Position numbers and translations under genes: made by a program. A stretch of DNA of 64,000 nucleotides from Paenibacillus dokdonensis (GTDB lineage: Bacteria; Bacillota; Bacilli; Paenibacillales; Paenibacillaceae), in NCBI RefSeq assembly GCF_004916975.1, contig NZ_STGQ01000001.1, forward strand, positions 1,140,993-1,204,992, given 5' to 3'. Below are positions 1 to 9,779 of this stretch, piece after piece; the first letter of the stretch is position 1, and each line of letters opens with the position of its first letter. The notes beneath the pieces are model-generated. The model ran no database searches. It had not been told where the DNA came from and saw only the letters and a list, made by a program, of their open reading frames with translations.

Positions 1-981
1 CGGCAAATGCTGCCTATGGGCAGCTACAAAACGTTTTTATTGAAGATCCCATTTATCCAAGGGGATCTTTTTCATTTTCATTCTATAGATCTGCGAATTC
101 GAATTCTTCTTGGCGTCTATAAGGTCTTAGGCAAAAAAATCATGCTTACGGTTCATGGCGATAGTCTGTCGCAGCAGCTTCAGCAATCCAGTCCCTTAAC
201 CAAAAAGCTGCTGCTGGGAAGCCTGAAGCGGTTGGACTATATCATATGCGTCAGTGAAACAACTACGCAGATGCTGTTGCAGCTTGGTTTCCATCCGGAT
301 CGAGTGCGTACTATTCCGGCATACATTCATCCTGTGGAGTGCATTGATGATGCATTGAAGATTCCGCCGGAAGTCCACCGCTTCATGGAACAAGCCGATT
401 TCCTAATCGCAGCGAACGGTTTCGTCCGGCTGCTGCAGGACGGCGACTTGTACGGCATCGATCTCTTGGTGGAAATGATGAAGGAACTGGTTGACGACGG
501 GGGGGCGGTGCGACTCCTGTTTGCCATGCTGGGCGCAGCAGATCAAAGCGCGGAAGAGCGGGCGTATTACGATCGGCTTAAACGCAGGATTGCGGATGAT
601 GGCCTCTCGGAAAGGATACTTTTCTATGAAGCCGTGGATACCGAGCTATACCCTTTATTGAAAAAGAGCCATCTGTTTATCCGGCCAACCCGCCTGGATG
701 GGTTTGGGGTATCGATCGCCGAAGCTGTTCATTTTAACGTACCTGCCATTGCTAGCGACGTATGCAGAAGACCTGAGGGAACAATCCTGTTTGAATCGGG
801 TGATCTGCCGGGGCTGGTTAGGCAGGTGCGACAGGTGATGCATAACTACAATACCTGTAAAGAGGCAGTCACAGGCATCATGACAACGGACTACGCGGCC
901 GATTTGATCGGAATCTATGACAAATTGTCAGGCGAAAGGATGCCTGCGGAAAGTAAAGGGATAGCCCGTGCCAACCGATAA
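1..981 (+). CDS. Glycosyltransferase family 4 (GT-B), 5'-truncated by window edge
   Basis: The reading frame is already open at base 1, and the first in-frame ATG is at 7. The visible protein of about 325 residues lacks the first 60-90 residues usual for GT4 enzymes, so the true start probably lies upstream. After a 'HFHSIDLRIR' segment comes 'TVHGDS', the usual end of the N-terminal Rossmann half. The C-terminal half carries 'FIRPTRLDGFGVSIAEAV', the donor-binding E(x7)E-like motif of GT4. It likely adds a sugar to a lipid-linked exopolysaccharide repeat unit at the inner face of the membrane. Its end overlaps the flippase start by 14 nt, so the two are translated from one operon. Acceptor and donor cannot be read from sequence. 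Confidence 0.85.
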   Translation, partial: RQMLPMGSYKTFLLKIPFIQGDLFHFHSIDLRIRILLGVYKVLGKKIMLTVHGDSLSQQLQQSSPLTKKLLLGSLKRLDYIICVSETTTQMLLQLGFHPDRVRTIPAYIHPVECIDDALKIPPEVHRFMEQADFLIAANGFVRLLQDGDLYGIDLLVEMMKELVDDGGAVRLLFAMLGAADQSAEERAYYDRLKRRIADDGLSERILFYEAVDTELYPLLKKSHLFIRPTRLDGFGVSIAEAVHFNVPAIASDVCRRPEGTILFESGDLPGLVRQVRQVMHNYNTCKEAVTGIMTTDYAADLIGIYDKLSGERMPAESKGIARANR

Positions 982-2458
982 CCGGAAAATGCTGTCCAGC
1001 GGCGCCGTATATCTCTGCTCCTCGATCCTGACGCAGCTCGTTAATCTGCTGCTTATTCCGCTCTATACCCGGAATCTGTCTCAGGAGCAGTTCGGCCAGT
1101 ATGACCTGATCATCAGCGTCCAAATGCTGCTGTCTTTGATAATTACCCTCGGGGTCCACTCCGGAATGGTCCGTTTCTTTAACGAATTCGAGAACAGACA
1201 GGAGCTGCGGAATACGGCACTGACCTTTGCACTCGTATGGGGTACCATCTGTATTGGAGGCGCATGGGCGCTCAGTCCCTTAGTGTCGCCATTCGTGTTT
1301 GACGCGGCCGAGGGTTCCGGCCTATACATTCCTTACGTAGTGATGATTTCGGTCTTCTCCTGCCTTAACCTGATTTATTCGAGTTTTTATTCCATGCAGT
1401 TTAAAGCGCTAAAATCGAGCTCCATCCAGTTTTCGGTCGTTTTGTCGACGCTATTTTTTGCGTTATATTTTTTTCTTTCCAGGGATATGGGCATCGTCGG
1501 CATATTAACGGCTCAGCTATTCAGCAACGTACTGGTGTTTATCGTGCTGTTTGCGCTGAATCTCGGCACATACCGATTTATCATCAAGCGCGATCCGATC
1601 CGCCAAATGCTGGGCTATGGCTCTGGCCTCCTGCTCGGGGACATTTCCGCCTGGGTTCTCAGCTTAAGCGACCGTTTTTTGATCAAAGGGTATATGAACT
1701 TATCCTCAGTTGCCGTATATTCCATCGGGTACAAGATCGGCATGCTGATCAATCCGGCCTTCATCACCCCGTTTATGTCCGTTTTTACGGCTTTCAAGTT
1801 CAAAGCATATAAGGATGAGGATGGGCCCGAGAAAATAAGGAAGATGTTCCGCCTATATAATTTCATGGGCTGGTTATGCGTCCTGGGATTGACGCTGTTC
1901 GCCCATGTGGCGGTCCGACTCGTGGCGACGGAAGAATACAGCAGCGCCGGCATGTTGGTACCGCTCATTTCATTCACGTATTTTTTGTCGGGCAGTCTTG
2001 CTTTTTACTCCCTGGGACTTCATATCGCGAATAAAATGCGCATCAACTACCTGATTTCCTTGTTGGCAGCCCTTATTAACGTCGCCTGCAACATCGTATT
2101 GATTCCTTGGCTCGGGATTTACGGCTCGGCTTTGGCAACGGTAATCTCGTATGCGGTCACGAGCGCCGTTTTTTATCATTACGGTTCCAAATATTATCCG
2201 CTTGGTCTCAGTATTTTTTATCCTTATAAATATCTTGCTATTTATTTGCCTGCTTACGCCTTGCATGCGTTTTTCATGCGGATCGAGCACTCCTTGCTGA
2301 TTGAGATTGCGCTGAACGTACTGCTTGTCGCAGCCTTTATTGCCTGCAGTCTGATCTTTAAATTCGTATCCATCCGGGAACTGACCGGGGACCTGCTGCC
2401 GGCACTGAACCGCAAATCCAAAAACCTACTCATGGAAGGAGTGAAATCGGAGTCATGA
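968..2458 (+). CDS. Polysaccharide flippase (Wzx / MVF-MATE-like)
   Basis: This 496-residue, very hydrophobic protein has about 12-14 predicted membrane segments. The first begins at residue 9 ('SGAVYLCSSILTQL'), as in the polysaccharide transport (PST/Wzx) family, whose usual length is 420-500. The start is a GTG inside the preceding gene, with a purine-rich 'AAAGGGA' just upstream. Family members flip undecaprenyl-diphosphate-linked repeat units to the outer face for polymerisation by Wzy. The operon supplies two Wzy-like proteins, which fits a Wzx/Wzy-dependent exopolysaccharide route. The family is clear; the exact substrate is inferred only from context. Confidence 0.88.
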   Translation: MPTDNRKMLSSGAVYLCSSILTQLVNLLLIPLYTRNLSQEQFGQYDLIISVQMLLSLIITLGVHSGMVRFFNEFENRQELRNTALTFALVWGTICIGGAWALSPLVSPFVFDAAEGSGLYIPYVVMISVFSCLNLIYSSFYSMQFKALKSSSIQFSVVLSTLFFALYFFLSRDMGIVGILTAQLFSNVLVFIVLFALNLGTYRFIIKRDPIRQMLGYGSGLLLGDISAWVLSLSDRFLIKGYMNLSSVAVYSIGYKIGMLINPAFITPFMSVFTAFKFKAYKDEDGPEKIRKMFRLYNFMGWLCVLGLTLFAHVAVRLVATEEYSSAGMLVPLISFTYFLSGSLAFYSLGLHIANKMRINYLISLLAALINVACNIVLIPWLGIYGSALATVISYAVTSAVFYHYGSKYYPLGLSIFYPYKYLAIYLPAYALHAFFMRIEHSLLIEIALNVLLVAAFIACSLIFKFVSIRELTGDLLPALNRKSKNLLMEGVKSES

Positions 2459-3573
2459 ACACCAAAATCATCACCGATATGGACGGGTTCCTCTCGATCC
2501 GGGAGGATTGGGAAAGACTGGCCGACCAGGATCCGGATGCGACCTATTACAGCACGTTTGAGTTCAACTTTTCATGGTGGCAGACGTTCGGAGGCGACAA
2601 AAACAAAGAACTGTTCATCCTCTGCCATTACCGGGATAATGTTATGGTTGCCATTGCACCGCTGATGATCCGAGTTATCGACAAGAAAATCGTCAAATGC
2701 AGGGTGCTGAGCTTTCTTGGAAAAGGAGACTATTTCAATTTCATTATCGACTCCAGCAAGTTCAAACCCTCCACGATCATCCGGGAATTGATGAATACGG
2801 TAGAGGAACATTCGGGAAGATGGGACAAAGTCGAGCTGACCCATCTGCGAATGGATACGCAGCTTCTCAAGTACTTGATGCGGCATGACCGGTACAGCAA
2901 GCATACCGAATACCTGACCTCCTGTGCCCGGATCAACAGCGATGATTATTGCTCGTATGCCGATTTTGAAAAAGAAATGCTAAGCACCAAGCTTCGCCGC
3001 AAACGGGTAAAGCTGCAGGACGATACGGGGTACAGGTTCAGAGTCGTCACTGGCAGCCAAAGTGAGGATATGTACGATAAAATCGCCCATATTCACCAGC
3101 TTGAAAAAAAGTACCTGAATGAAGTGAAGGGCAGACATGAACGGGGAAGCCTGTTTGAAGACAAGAACAACGAGCATTTCCTGAAGCGCTTGTTCAAAGG
3201 TAATGATAAGATTTTGTTTTTTTACCTCGAATCCGAAGACGGCGAAATTATCATTTACAAGTGCTGCTATTTGTACCAGAACGTATTGTACGGCTGGAAC
3301 ACGGGATATTCGCCCAAGTTCTCCCACTATCACGGCATTTCGGATGTGCTTCTGATGGAGATGGTCGAAAGTCTGTTCCACAGCAGCTGCACGAAGCAGA
3401 TTGATTTCGGAGCGGGCACGTATTCGTGGAAATTCCGCTGGACGAACCGGTTCTCGGTGAGTTATTCCTTTAACATGTGGAATGAATCCAGCCAGCAGTC
3501 CAGGCTGCTGCGGCTGCTGATCCAGTCCAGGGAAATCGTGCGGGCCTTCAAGGGGCTCAAAAACGCGTTATGA
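2455..3573 (+). CDS. FemAB/BioF2-like GNAT acyltransferase 1
   Basis: This 372-residue soluble protein belongs to the GNAT/FemAB-type family often called 'BioF2-like acetyltransferase' (PF13480 type). Visible features are the N-terminal 'DPDATYYSTFEFNFSWW' segment, a central basic stretch 'KLRRKRVKLQ', and a C-terminal GNAT core ending in 'IDFGAGTYSWKFRW', a pattern typical of the family. The ATG at 2455 overlaps the flippase stop (ATGA) and has an AAGGAG ribosome site. Relatives in capsule and exopolysaccharide loci are thought to acylate sugars or lipid-linked intermediates, for example with acetyl or aminoacyl groups; that role is inferred. It is a paralogue of the next gene (same length and layout). 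Confidence 0.75.
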   Translation: MNTKIITDMDGFLSIREDWERLADQDPDATYYSTFEFNFSWWQTFGGDKNKELFILCHYRDNVMVAIAPLMIRVIDKKIVKCRVLSFLGKGDYFNFIIDSSKFKPSTIIRELMNTVEEHSGRWDKVELTHLRMDTQLLKYLMRHDRYSKHTEYLTSCARINSDDYCSYADFEKEMLSTKLRRKRVKLQDDTGYRFRVVTGSQSEDMYDKIAHIHQLEKKYLNEVKGRHERGSLFEDKNNEHFLKRLFKGNDKILFFYLESEDGEIIIYKCCYLYQNVLYGWNTGYSPKFSHYHGISDVLLMEMVESLFHSSCTKQIDFGAGTYSWKFRWTNRFSVSYSFNMWNESSQQSRLLRLLIQSREIVRAFKGLKNAL

Positions 3574-3599
3574 ATAAAAACATGGAGTGAATACGAGAC

Positions 3600-4703
3600 A
3601 TGAAAACGGTAGTGATTCGGAGTCTGGAAGAGCTGTGCCGATGGGAACGGCCCTGGAAGGAATTGACGGAAAACTTGGAGTATCCCGAAATTTTCAACAC
3701 GTGGGAATGGCTGCACTCTTACGTGTCTCATATGTTCAGCCCAAACCGACAACTCTTTGTCATCCTAGTCATCGACCAGGACCGATGCATCGCTGCCGCA
3801 CCGATGTGCATCGTCCAACAGTCTATCAAATGGATGAGAATCAGATCCCTGCAGTTCATTGTTTCCGGAACGGGAGAGACCAACAGCTTCTACATACATA
3901 AATATGTTCACTACATGAAGGGATTAAAGGAAATACTCAATGTGCTGCATGCCCATCGGCAGGAATGGGACTGTATCGATCTGCATAACGTCCATTCGCT
4001 GGATCCCGTGACGGGTCTGATCGGGCAGGCATGCGGAAGCGATTATGATGTATATAGCCATTCCAGGTCCATTACCCCGTATGTGAATTTGGAGCGGTTT
4101 CATCAAGAAAAGTTAGCCAGAAGCCGAATCAAGGCGATCGAGCGCAAAGAGCGGAAGCTGCGGAATGATCTTGAGACGAGGCTCGAAATCCATGTGCCTG
4201 TCGACGAAAGGACATGGGAGAGCCTGATTGAAATGCACAAGGAGCGGTGGGCACAGAGCCTGTTTGGCGTTCAGGAGACGATGCGCTTCTACGGTGACAT
4301 CATCTCCAAGTTTCATGAGCTGGATGGGGTGCATATTTCCTATATCGAAATTAACGGCAGCATTGCCTCAGCGATGCTGACCTTTAGCCATAAAAGCAAG
4401 GTATATCTTTACATCACGTCCTTCTCCCAACAATACATGGAGTATGGAGTGGGGCTGATTCTCCTTAACAAAGTCATGGAGCATTACTTGCAAAGCGGGA
4501 ATACGGAAATCGATTTGATGAGCGGCACCCAGGAATACAAATTTTTTTGGTCGGATACGGTTCGCGTAAACAATCATATCCGCCTGATTGAAAGACAGAG
4601 AGGGAAGACATGGCTGAAGGCATACACACTGCTGCAGGTGAACAAAAATCATCTAAAATCCTTCTTACCAGGGAAAACGCAGCACCGCCGGGTAGGCAGA
4701 TGA
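3600..4703 (+). CDS. FemAB/BioF2-like GNAT acyltransferase 2
   Basis: This 367-residue protein is a second member of the same GNAT/FemAB-like family. It shares an N-terminal 'FNTWEWLHSYV' block, a basic central helix 'RSRIKAIERKERKLRN', and a terminal 'IDLMSGTQEYKFFW' block that aligns with the 'IDFGAGTYSWKFRW' of its neighbour. It follows that gene after 26 nt with a GGAG ribosome site. Two tandem but clearly diverged copies suggest two acyl-transfer steps on one polysaccharide, or different acceptor positions. There are no membrane segments, so it acts in the cytoplasm before flipping. Substrate unknown. Confidence 0.75.
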   Translation: MKTVVIRSLEELCRWERPWKELTENLEYPEIFNTWEWLHSYVSHMFSPNRQLFVILVIDQDRCIAAAPMCIVQQSIKWMRIRSLQFIVSGTGETNSFYIHKYVHYMKGLKEILNVLHAHRQEWDCIDLHNVHSLDPVTGLIGQACGSDYDVYSHSRSITPYVNLERFHQEKLARSRIKAIERKERKLRNDLETRLEIHVPVDERTWESLIEMHKERWAQSLFGVQETMRFYGDIISKFHELDGVHISYIEINGSIASAMLTFSHKSKVYLYITSFSQQYMEYGVGLILLNKVMEHYLQSGNTEIDLMSGTQEYKFFWSDTVRVNNHIRLIERQRGKTWLKAYTLLQVNKNHLKSFLPGKTQHRRVGR

Positions 4704-4723
4704 CGAATCAAGGAGAATGCTTC

Positions 4724-5923
4724 ATGCAGATTGAACGATGCAAATGGTACAACAATGCCGATTCGCCCGTGCTGTTCATGATCGATGACTTGGCAAACGC
4801 TTGGGTGGATACGAGTGGCAACGGAACCGTGGATGAAGGCGAGGACTGGGGATTCTTCAAGGATGAGGAACGGTCCTCGTTTCGTTTTTTGCAGGAACGG
4901 ATTTTGGCGGATCATCCCGAGGTAAAGGTTACCTTCTTCGTACCGGTGGGAGAGAGAGTAGGCATGATCCGGAATCCGGTATGCAGCATGTACTCGAAGC
5001 CTATCCATGCGGACGAGGCAAGCCGCAACTTCTTTCGCAGAGTCCATGAGCATCCGAATTTTGAACTGGCTTATCATGGGACAACGCACGGTATCGTAGG
5101 GGAGATGGCAAGGGATTTCGTTCAAGAATGGGCTTCCTTCAAAAGCTTAAATGAAGCGCTCGTCCGTATCGGCGAGGGACTGGATATATTCATGGAAGCC
5201 GTAGGTACGAGGCCTATGGGCGGTAAATACTGCGGGTACACGAGCAACACATTTTCGGATGAGAGCATCGATGAATCGGGCTTTGCGTGGTGGTGCAGAT
5301 ACTGGAACCGCGGGAAAACCGAGAGTTCGAACGACCCGTCCTGCGGGACTGACTCAGATCCCGTTACCAACTACGACGTCAAGCGTTTCGGAAAAAGCGG
5401 TGTTCTAGACATTCCTTCCACCGTGAACGGAGCGCTGTTGAACGGCGTTTATCACGGAAGGAATACGATAAAGGACATCGTCAAGCGGACGTTCAAAAAA
5501 AACTTCATACGCTGGAAGCTTCGCGAAATCGATGGTCTGCTGAAGCGGCGGCTGGTCATCAGCGTGCAGGAGCATATCGCGCCTTCGCGCGATGACGGAA
5601 AGAGACAGAGCCCGAACATTTTCGATGACCGCGAGAGCTTGCTCCAAATCTTTCGGCATATCCGAGGGAAAACGGTGTGGTACTGTACCTGCTCGGAACT
5701 GGCTGATTACGTGAATCTTCGTGATCATGTACAGATAGAGCATCGGGATCAGCACCATTTTGGGCTGCGCCATGAAGCGAGGTACCGGAAGAAGCTGTTG
5801 TCGCTGCGGTTTGGAGAAACGCGGCCTTTCCGGATTATGCTTCCCGACGGAAGCGCCTTGAATGTGGTCGATGGCGTAGCCAACCTTCCGGTTCTGGAAG
5901 GGATATATTCGATCGTGGATTGA
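4724..5923 (+). CDS. NodB-fold polysaccharide-deacetylase-like protein
   Basis: I start this gene at the ATG at 4724, 8 nt after AGGAG (4711-4715). The frame is open further upstream inside the previous gene, but no ribosome site supports that. The product is 399 residues. An early 'VLFMIDD' Asp pair and a later 'YHGTTH' (H-x3-H) match the metal-binding Asp-His-His triad of carbohydrate esterase family 4 (NodB) proteins. A 'GTRPMGGKYCGY' segment lies where these enzymes have their 'R-P-P-x-G' motif. No signal peptide is seen, so it would act inside the cell, perhaps on lipid-linked or nucleotide sugars. It could be an inactive or non-deacetylase NodB homologue. The gene lies 20 nt after the acyltransferase pair in the exopolysaccharide operon. 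Confidence 0.65.
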   Translation: MQIERCKWYNNADSPVLFMIDDLANAWVDTSGNGTVDEGEDWGFFKDEERSSFRFLQERILADHPEVKVTFFVPVGERVGMIRNPVCSMYSKPIHADEASRNFFRRVHEHPNFELAYHGTTHGIVGEMARDFVQEWASFKSLNEALVRIGEGLDIFMEAVGTRPMGGKYCGYTSNTFSDESIDESGFAWWCRYWNRGKTESSNDPSCGTDSDPVTNYDVKRFGKSGVLDIPSTVNGALLNGVYHGRNTIKDIVKRTFKKNFIRWKLREIDGLLKRRLVISVQEHIAPSRDDGKRQSPNIFDDRESLLQIFRHIRGKTVWYCTCSELADYVNLRDHVQIEHRDQHHFGLRHEARYRKKLLSLRFGETRPFRIMLPDGSALNVVDGVANLPVLEGIYSIVD

Positions 5924-5960
5924 TTACCGTCAGTTAAAGGGGAGAGGGGAGGTTAACAAT

Positions 5961-7082
5961 ATGAAGGTACTTTACCAAACCAGGTATAATATCTTCACGC
6001 GCAAAGGCGGAGATACGGTTCAAATCCTTAAAACCAAGGAATTCATCGAAGGCAGATTCCCGAATATCCAAATAGACATCAACAGCGACCCTAAGGCTGA
6101 CTTGTCTTCATATGACCTCGTACATATATTTAATATGCTGCGACCACAAGAAACCATTCTGTTTCTGGAAAATGCTAAGGCCCAAAACAAAAAAGCCGTA
6201 TTGTCCACCATTTTCTGGAGAAGCACGGAATTTGAGAGACAGGGGCAGATGGGTCTGCGGAAAATGGTTAATCGGCTGATCAGCTACGATGGAATGGAAA
6301 GATTAAGGGGGCTATACCGCTATTATATTGACGGTGAAAAGCATGAAGGGACTTCAAGGCTGATCCGAAAGGGTTATACGAGATTGCAGCGTGAGATTCT
6401 TGAACAGGCGGATCTCCTTCTTCCGAACGGAGAGGGCGAGATGGAACTCATTCAAAGTATCTTTGAGCCCCGGATGAGCTTGAATTATTTGGTGGTTCCG
6501 AATGCCATAGATGCAGGAATTTTCAAATATGATGCGGATTCGCAGCGGGATATCGTTCTATGCGTAGGAAGATTCGAGCCTCGCAAAAACCAACTGAACC
6601 TGATCAAGGCTTTCAATGGACTTCCTTACAAGCTGGTATTGGCGGGGCGGGCCCATGAAACGCAACAGAAGTATTTGAAAGCGATGCAAATGGCTGTTCA
6701 AAACAATAATGTCGAAATTGTGGATGAGGTTGATCACGGTGAGCTGCAAAAGCTGTACAGCCGTGCCAGGGTCCATGTCCTGCCCAGTTGGTATGACACT
6801 CCGGGATTAGTGTCGCTTGAAGCAGCGGTCAGCGGGTGCAACATTGTGGTTACAACGAGGGGAACGACGAGGGAGTACTTTGGAGACGATGCTTATTATT
6901 GTGAGCCAGGGAATATCGAAAGCATCCAAAAGGCAATTATTGACGCCTATAACGCGCCTTACAATCAGCGGCTGGAGACTAGAATCATTTCCGATTTCAC
7001 TTGGGAGCAAGCGGCGGAACGAACCGTGGATGGCTACAGGCTGCTGCTGAGCCGGGAAGAGCAGGAGGTGGGCGCAGGATGA
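5961..7082 (+). CDS. Glycosyltransferase family 4
   Basis: This 373-residue GT-B enzyme has a GT4 C-terminal domain: 'VLCVGRFEPRKNQLNLIKAF' begins the donor domain, and 'VLPSWYDTPGLVSLEAAVSG' is the signature with the conserved Glu. The start ATG follows a strong GGGGAGAGGGGAGG purine block. The stop overlaps the ATG of the next glycosyltransferase (ATGA at 7079-7082), indicating translational coupling. It likely adds one sugar of the exopolysaccharide repeat; the sugar is not predictable. Confidence 0.88.
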   Translation: MKVLYQTRYNIFTRKGGDTVQILKTKEFIEGRFPNIQIDINSDPKADLSSYDLVHIFNMLRPQETILFLENAKAQNKKAVLSTIFWRSTEFERQGQMGLRKMVNRLISYDGMERLRGLYRYYIDGEKHEGTSRLIRKGYTRLQREILEQADLLLPNGEGEMELIQSIFEPRMSLNYLVVPNAIDAGIFKYDADSQRDIVLCVGRFEPRKNQLNLIKAFNGLPYKLVLAGRAHETQQKYLKAMQMAVQNNNVEIVDEVDHGELQKLYSRARVHVLPSWYDTPGLVSLEAAVSGCNIVVTTRGTTREYFGDDAYYCEPGNIESIQKAIIDAYNAPYNQRLETRIISDFTWEQAAERTVDGYRLLLSREEQEVGAG

Positions 7083-8350
7083 GGGAGACTCTTATTGTCA
7101 TCTCGGATTACGTAGAAGGAGAGCCGGTAGTCGCGTCGGTCCGCTTTGCGGGACTCATGGAACATTTTCGGGAGCAATACGATCTGATCGTCATTCATGA
7201 CGGGAAATATGGTACCGGCGCCAGCAGGTATGCAGTCGAAGACTATCCCTATGTAACGATGGACAGCGTCCTTACCCAATCGATGAAAGGGGATACGGAT
7301 GCAAATGAGCGGGGCGTATTCGGCCAGCTTGCCGAGAATCTGCTCCGCAATCCGTGGACCTTGTCCGCATGGAGGAATTACAAATACAGCAAGTTTAAGT
7401 TTGATCGGATGAATGCGGCGCTTTATGCGCAGCTTGACCTGATTCTCACGAACCGGACGATCGGGGCTGTCTTTGTCACCGTACCGGATGTTTACGCGTT
7501 ATATATTCTCGATTACATCAAACGCAAGTCGCCGCATATGCAGGCGGTCATTGAAATTCGCGATATCATCAACCACAGCATCGGCAAAGGCAACCCGAAG
7601 TATGTATTCAGGCAAGCCGAACAGATGATAAGCAGGCTTGCGGACGGTGTCATTGCCGTTTCAGAAGGGATTTACCAGCATTACCGGATACGGAATCCGC
7701 AGAAGGAAATGGAGCTTATCACAAACGGATACGATGAGAATTTATTCAAAGATTCCGATTTTATGCGTTTAAGTGGGACTTCAGAATCTATTTCGTTAGT
7801 ACATATCGGATCAATTTATAAAGGAAGAAATGTTGGAGCTTTGATGGATGGCCTGGATTTATTTTATCGGCAGACAGGTATTGCCGTTACGCTTCATATC
7901 GCGGGGCTGCTTGACCGTCAGGCTGTAGAGGATATCGACCGTACGGAGTATTCAGAGCCGGGGGTTCGGATTCACATATATGGAAGTATGGAACACCACA
8001 AAGCCGTACAACTGCTGAAAGCAGCAAATGTTGCCGTAATTCTCACGCATACCCGCGGAAGCGGCTTTGCCATCCCGGGTAAAACTTTCGAATATATCGG
8101 TGCTTGTAAGCCGATTCTTGCCGTGTCCGAAGATCAGGAACTGATATCACTGGTTCAGGACCGTTATGGAGAATGTGCCGGGCATGATCCGAAGGCGATC
8201 GCAGCCTCACTCGGACAACTGATCAAGAACAGCTATGATTTCTCAGGCAGGCACAAGTATTCGAGAAAATTACAGGCAGAGCGTATTCTTGGGTTTCTGG
8301 GCCATATTACGCTGGACGGTGGAATTAATATGATAGGCAAAGAGGTTTGA
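7079..8350 (+). CDS. Glycosyltransferase (GT-B, GT4-like)
   Basis: The gene starts at an ATG that overlaps the previous stop by four bases, giving 423 residues. The frame extends 78 nt further upstream but lies inside the preceding coding region. The N-terminal half contains 'LIVISDYVEGEPVVASVRF' and a central 'AVIEIRDIINHSIG'. The C-terminal half contains 'HIGSIYKGRNVGALMDGL' and 'GFAIPGKTFEYIGACKPILA', typical of GT4-like enzymes where the donor phosphates bind. The last bases overlap or abut the polymerase gene, so it belongs to the same operon. Linkage and sugar unknown. Confidence 0.8.
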   Translation: MRETLIVISDYVEGEPVVASVRFAGLMEHFREQYDLIVIHDGKYGTGASRYAVEDYPYVTMDSVLTQSMKGDTDANERGVFGQLAENLLRNPWTLSAWRNYKYSKFKFDRMNAALYAQLDLILTNRTIGAVFVTVPDVYALYILDYIKRKSPHMQAVIEIRDIINHSIGKGNPKYVFRQAEQMISRLADGVIAVSEGIYQHYRIRNPQKEMELITNGYDENLFKDSDFMRLSGTSESISLVHIGSIYKGRNVGALMDGLDLFYRQTGIAVTLHIAGLLDRQAVEDIDRTEYSEPGVRIHIYGSMEHHKAVQLLKAANVAVILTHTRGSGFAIPGKTFEYIGACKPILAVSEDQELISLVQDRYGECAGHDPKAIAASLGQLIKNSYDFSGRHKYSRKLQAERILGFLGHITLDGGINMIGKEV

Positions 8351-8352
8351 GC

Positions 8353-9753
8353 ATGCTGATTTTAATGCTTATATTCATACCGGTGATGCTGGCGGGACTG
8401 GTTGCAGCCGTGAACATTCTACCGAATAGAAGGAAGACTGTTATGCCGGTCTGCCTTTTGATGTTAGCGATGGTGAGCAGTATACAGCTGAGTCTCGGCT
8501 ATCAGGACGTCTATCTGGATGTGACGGTTTTCGTTCTGTTCAGCGTGGATTTGTCGCTACTGGTACATTTAGTGTTCAAGAGCAAATACCAGTCTATTAA
8601 AAAAGACAATGAAATCCGAAACAAATTTCAACTTGTGATAATTTCGTTTGCTGTTATCCTTTTGTTGATTACAATACAAGGCTCAACCCTTGAAATCACG
8701 GAAATCGGTCTGCATATCTATTATATCAATCTGTACTTTAATCTGCTGCTTCTGGCGTTACTATTTTATTTACTCAGTAAGCTTGAAGCTCAAACATCTA
8801 CGATTTTACTCTGTATCGTTGGTTTTTCGGTCTGTAATTCCTTACTTGGGCTGCTTCAATATGCTACGAACAAATCGCTTCTTTTATTTTCAGCGGAGGA
8901 CTCGATCAATTATTACGAGGGAGTCAAAATCGCCAAGCGTGTCGTGGGCTTTGTCGGAGCGAGCAACGGTGCCGGCAACCTCGGCGCGATTTTGTTCCCT
9001 GTTCTGCTGTACTATTTCATACAGAAAAAAAGCTTGTTCAGCCTGGCAGCCGTATTGCTGAATACCGTTTTCCTGTTCCTTACCTTTACCCGCATCGGCT
9101 ATCTGTCCGTTAGCATACAGTTCCTGATATTTCTTTTTTATGTGAGAATGGGAACCCGTTACCGGCTGCTTAAGAAACTGGGGACGATCTTCGTCGCGGT
9201 CTTCGCGGCCGTGCTGGCGTACCAAATCTTTTATGATCAGCTGTTCCGAATCTTATTCCTGGACCGGGGAGATACCGAGTCCCACCGGTTCGTCCAATTC
9301 AATATGGCTTTCCGGTTGCTGAAAGAACATGCTTGGTTCGGACTTGGCGCGGGACAGTATGTTCCTTACATGCAGACGTATCATGGCATTGACGATATTG
9401 CCCTGCATTCGCAGTTTATCAATGTTCTTGTTGAACAGGGAATCTTCGGCTTTATCCTTTTTTTTCTCGTGTATGCAGCCCTATTTATTTGGAGTCTTGG
9501 AAAATACAAAGGGGAGAGATGGTTTCCGGCTGCGCTGTTTCTCGGCAACTTCATCGTTGTCAATTTTAATCCGAACCAATATTACAGCCTCTGTACCTAT
9601 ACTTTTTTTATGATTGCTTTTGGACTTGTCTTTGCCCGGAGAGATACTTTTCCACGACATTCGATTGAGGAAAATAGACCTTTGGAGACGGCAAATTACC
9701 CGAAGCCAAATGACCATAGCACCAATATAATGCAAGTGAATAAGGGGGCATGA
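8353..9753 (+). CDS. O-antigen ligase/polymerase-like protein (Wzy 1)
   Basis: This 466-residue protein has roughly 12 membrane segments and a large loop near residues 325-350, with 'FGLGAGQYVPYMQTYHGID'. That is the 'GxGxGxf' arrangement seen before the periplasmic or external loop of Wzy_C (O-antigen ligase) family proteins. I choose the ATG at 8353, which has AGAGG seven bases upstream; a TTG six bases earlier is possible. Wzy proteins join flipped repeat units on the outer face of the membrane. It is immediately followed by a beta-helix protein, an arrangement repeated at 12685-15952. Confidence 0.8.
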   Translation: MLILMLIFIPVMLAGLVAAVNILPNRRKTVMPVCLLMLAMVSSIQLSLGYQDVYLDVTVFVLFSVDLSLLVHLVFKSKYQSIKKDNEIRNKFQLVIISFAVILLLITIQGSTLEITEIGLHIYYINLYFNLLLLALLFYLLSKLEAQTSTILLCIVGFSVCNSLLGLLQYATNKSLLLFSAEDSINYYEGVKIAKRVVGFVGASNGAGNLGAILFPVLLYYFIQKKSLFSLAAVLLNTVFLFLTFTRIGYLSVSIQFLIFLFYVRMGTRYRLLKKLGTIFVAVFAAVLAYQIFYDQLFRILFLDRGDTESHRFVQFNMAFRLLKEHAWFGLGAGQYVPYMQTYHGIDDIALHSQFINVLVEQGIFGFILFFLVYAALFIWSLGKYKGERWFPAALFLGNFIVVNFNPNQYYSLCTYTFFMIAFGLVFARRDTFPRHSIEENRPLETANYPKPNDHSTNIMQVNKGA

Positions 9754-9779
9754 TTATCCGGAAAAAGGAGGTGCCTTTG

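Noticed and set aside
95..106. GAATTCGAATTC palindrome
   Set aside because: Lies within the glycosyltransferase coding frame and is explained by codons; no regulatory context.
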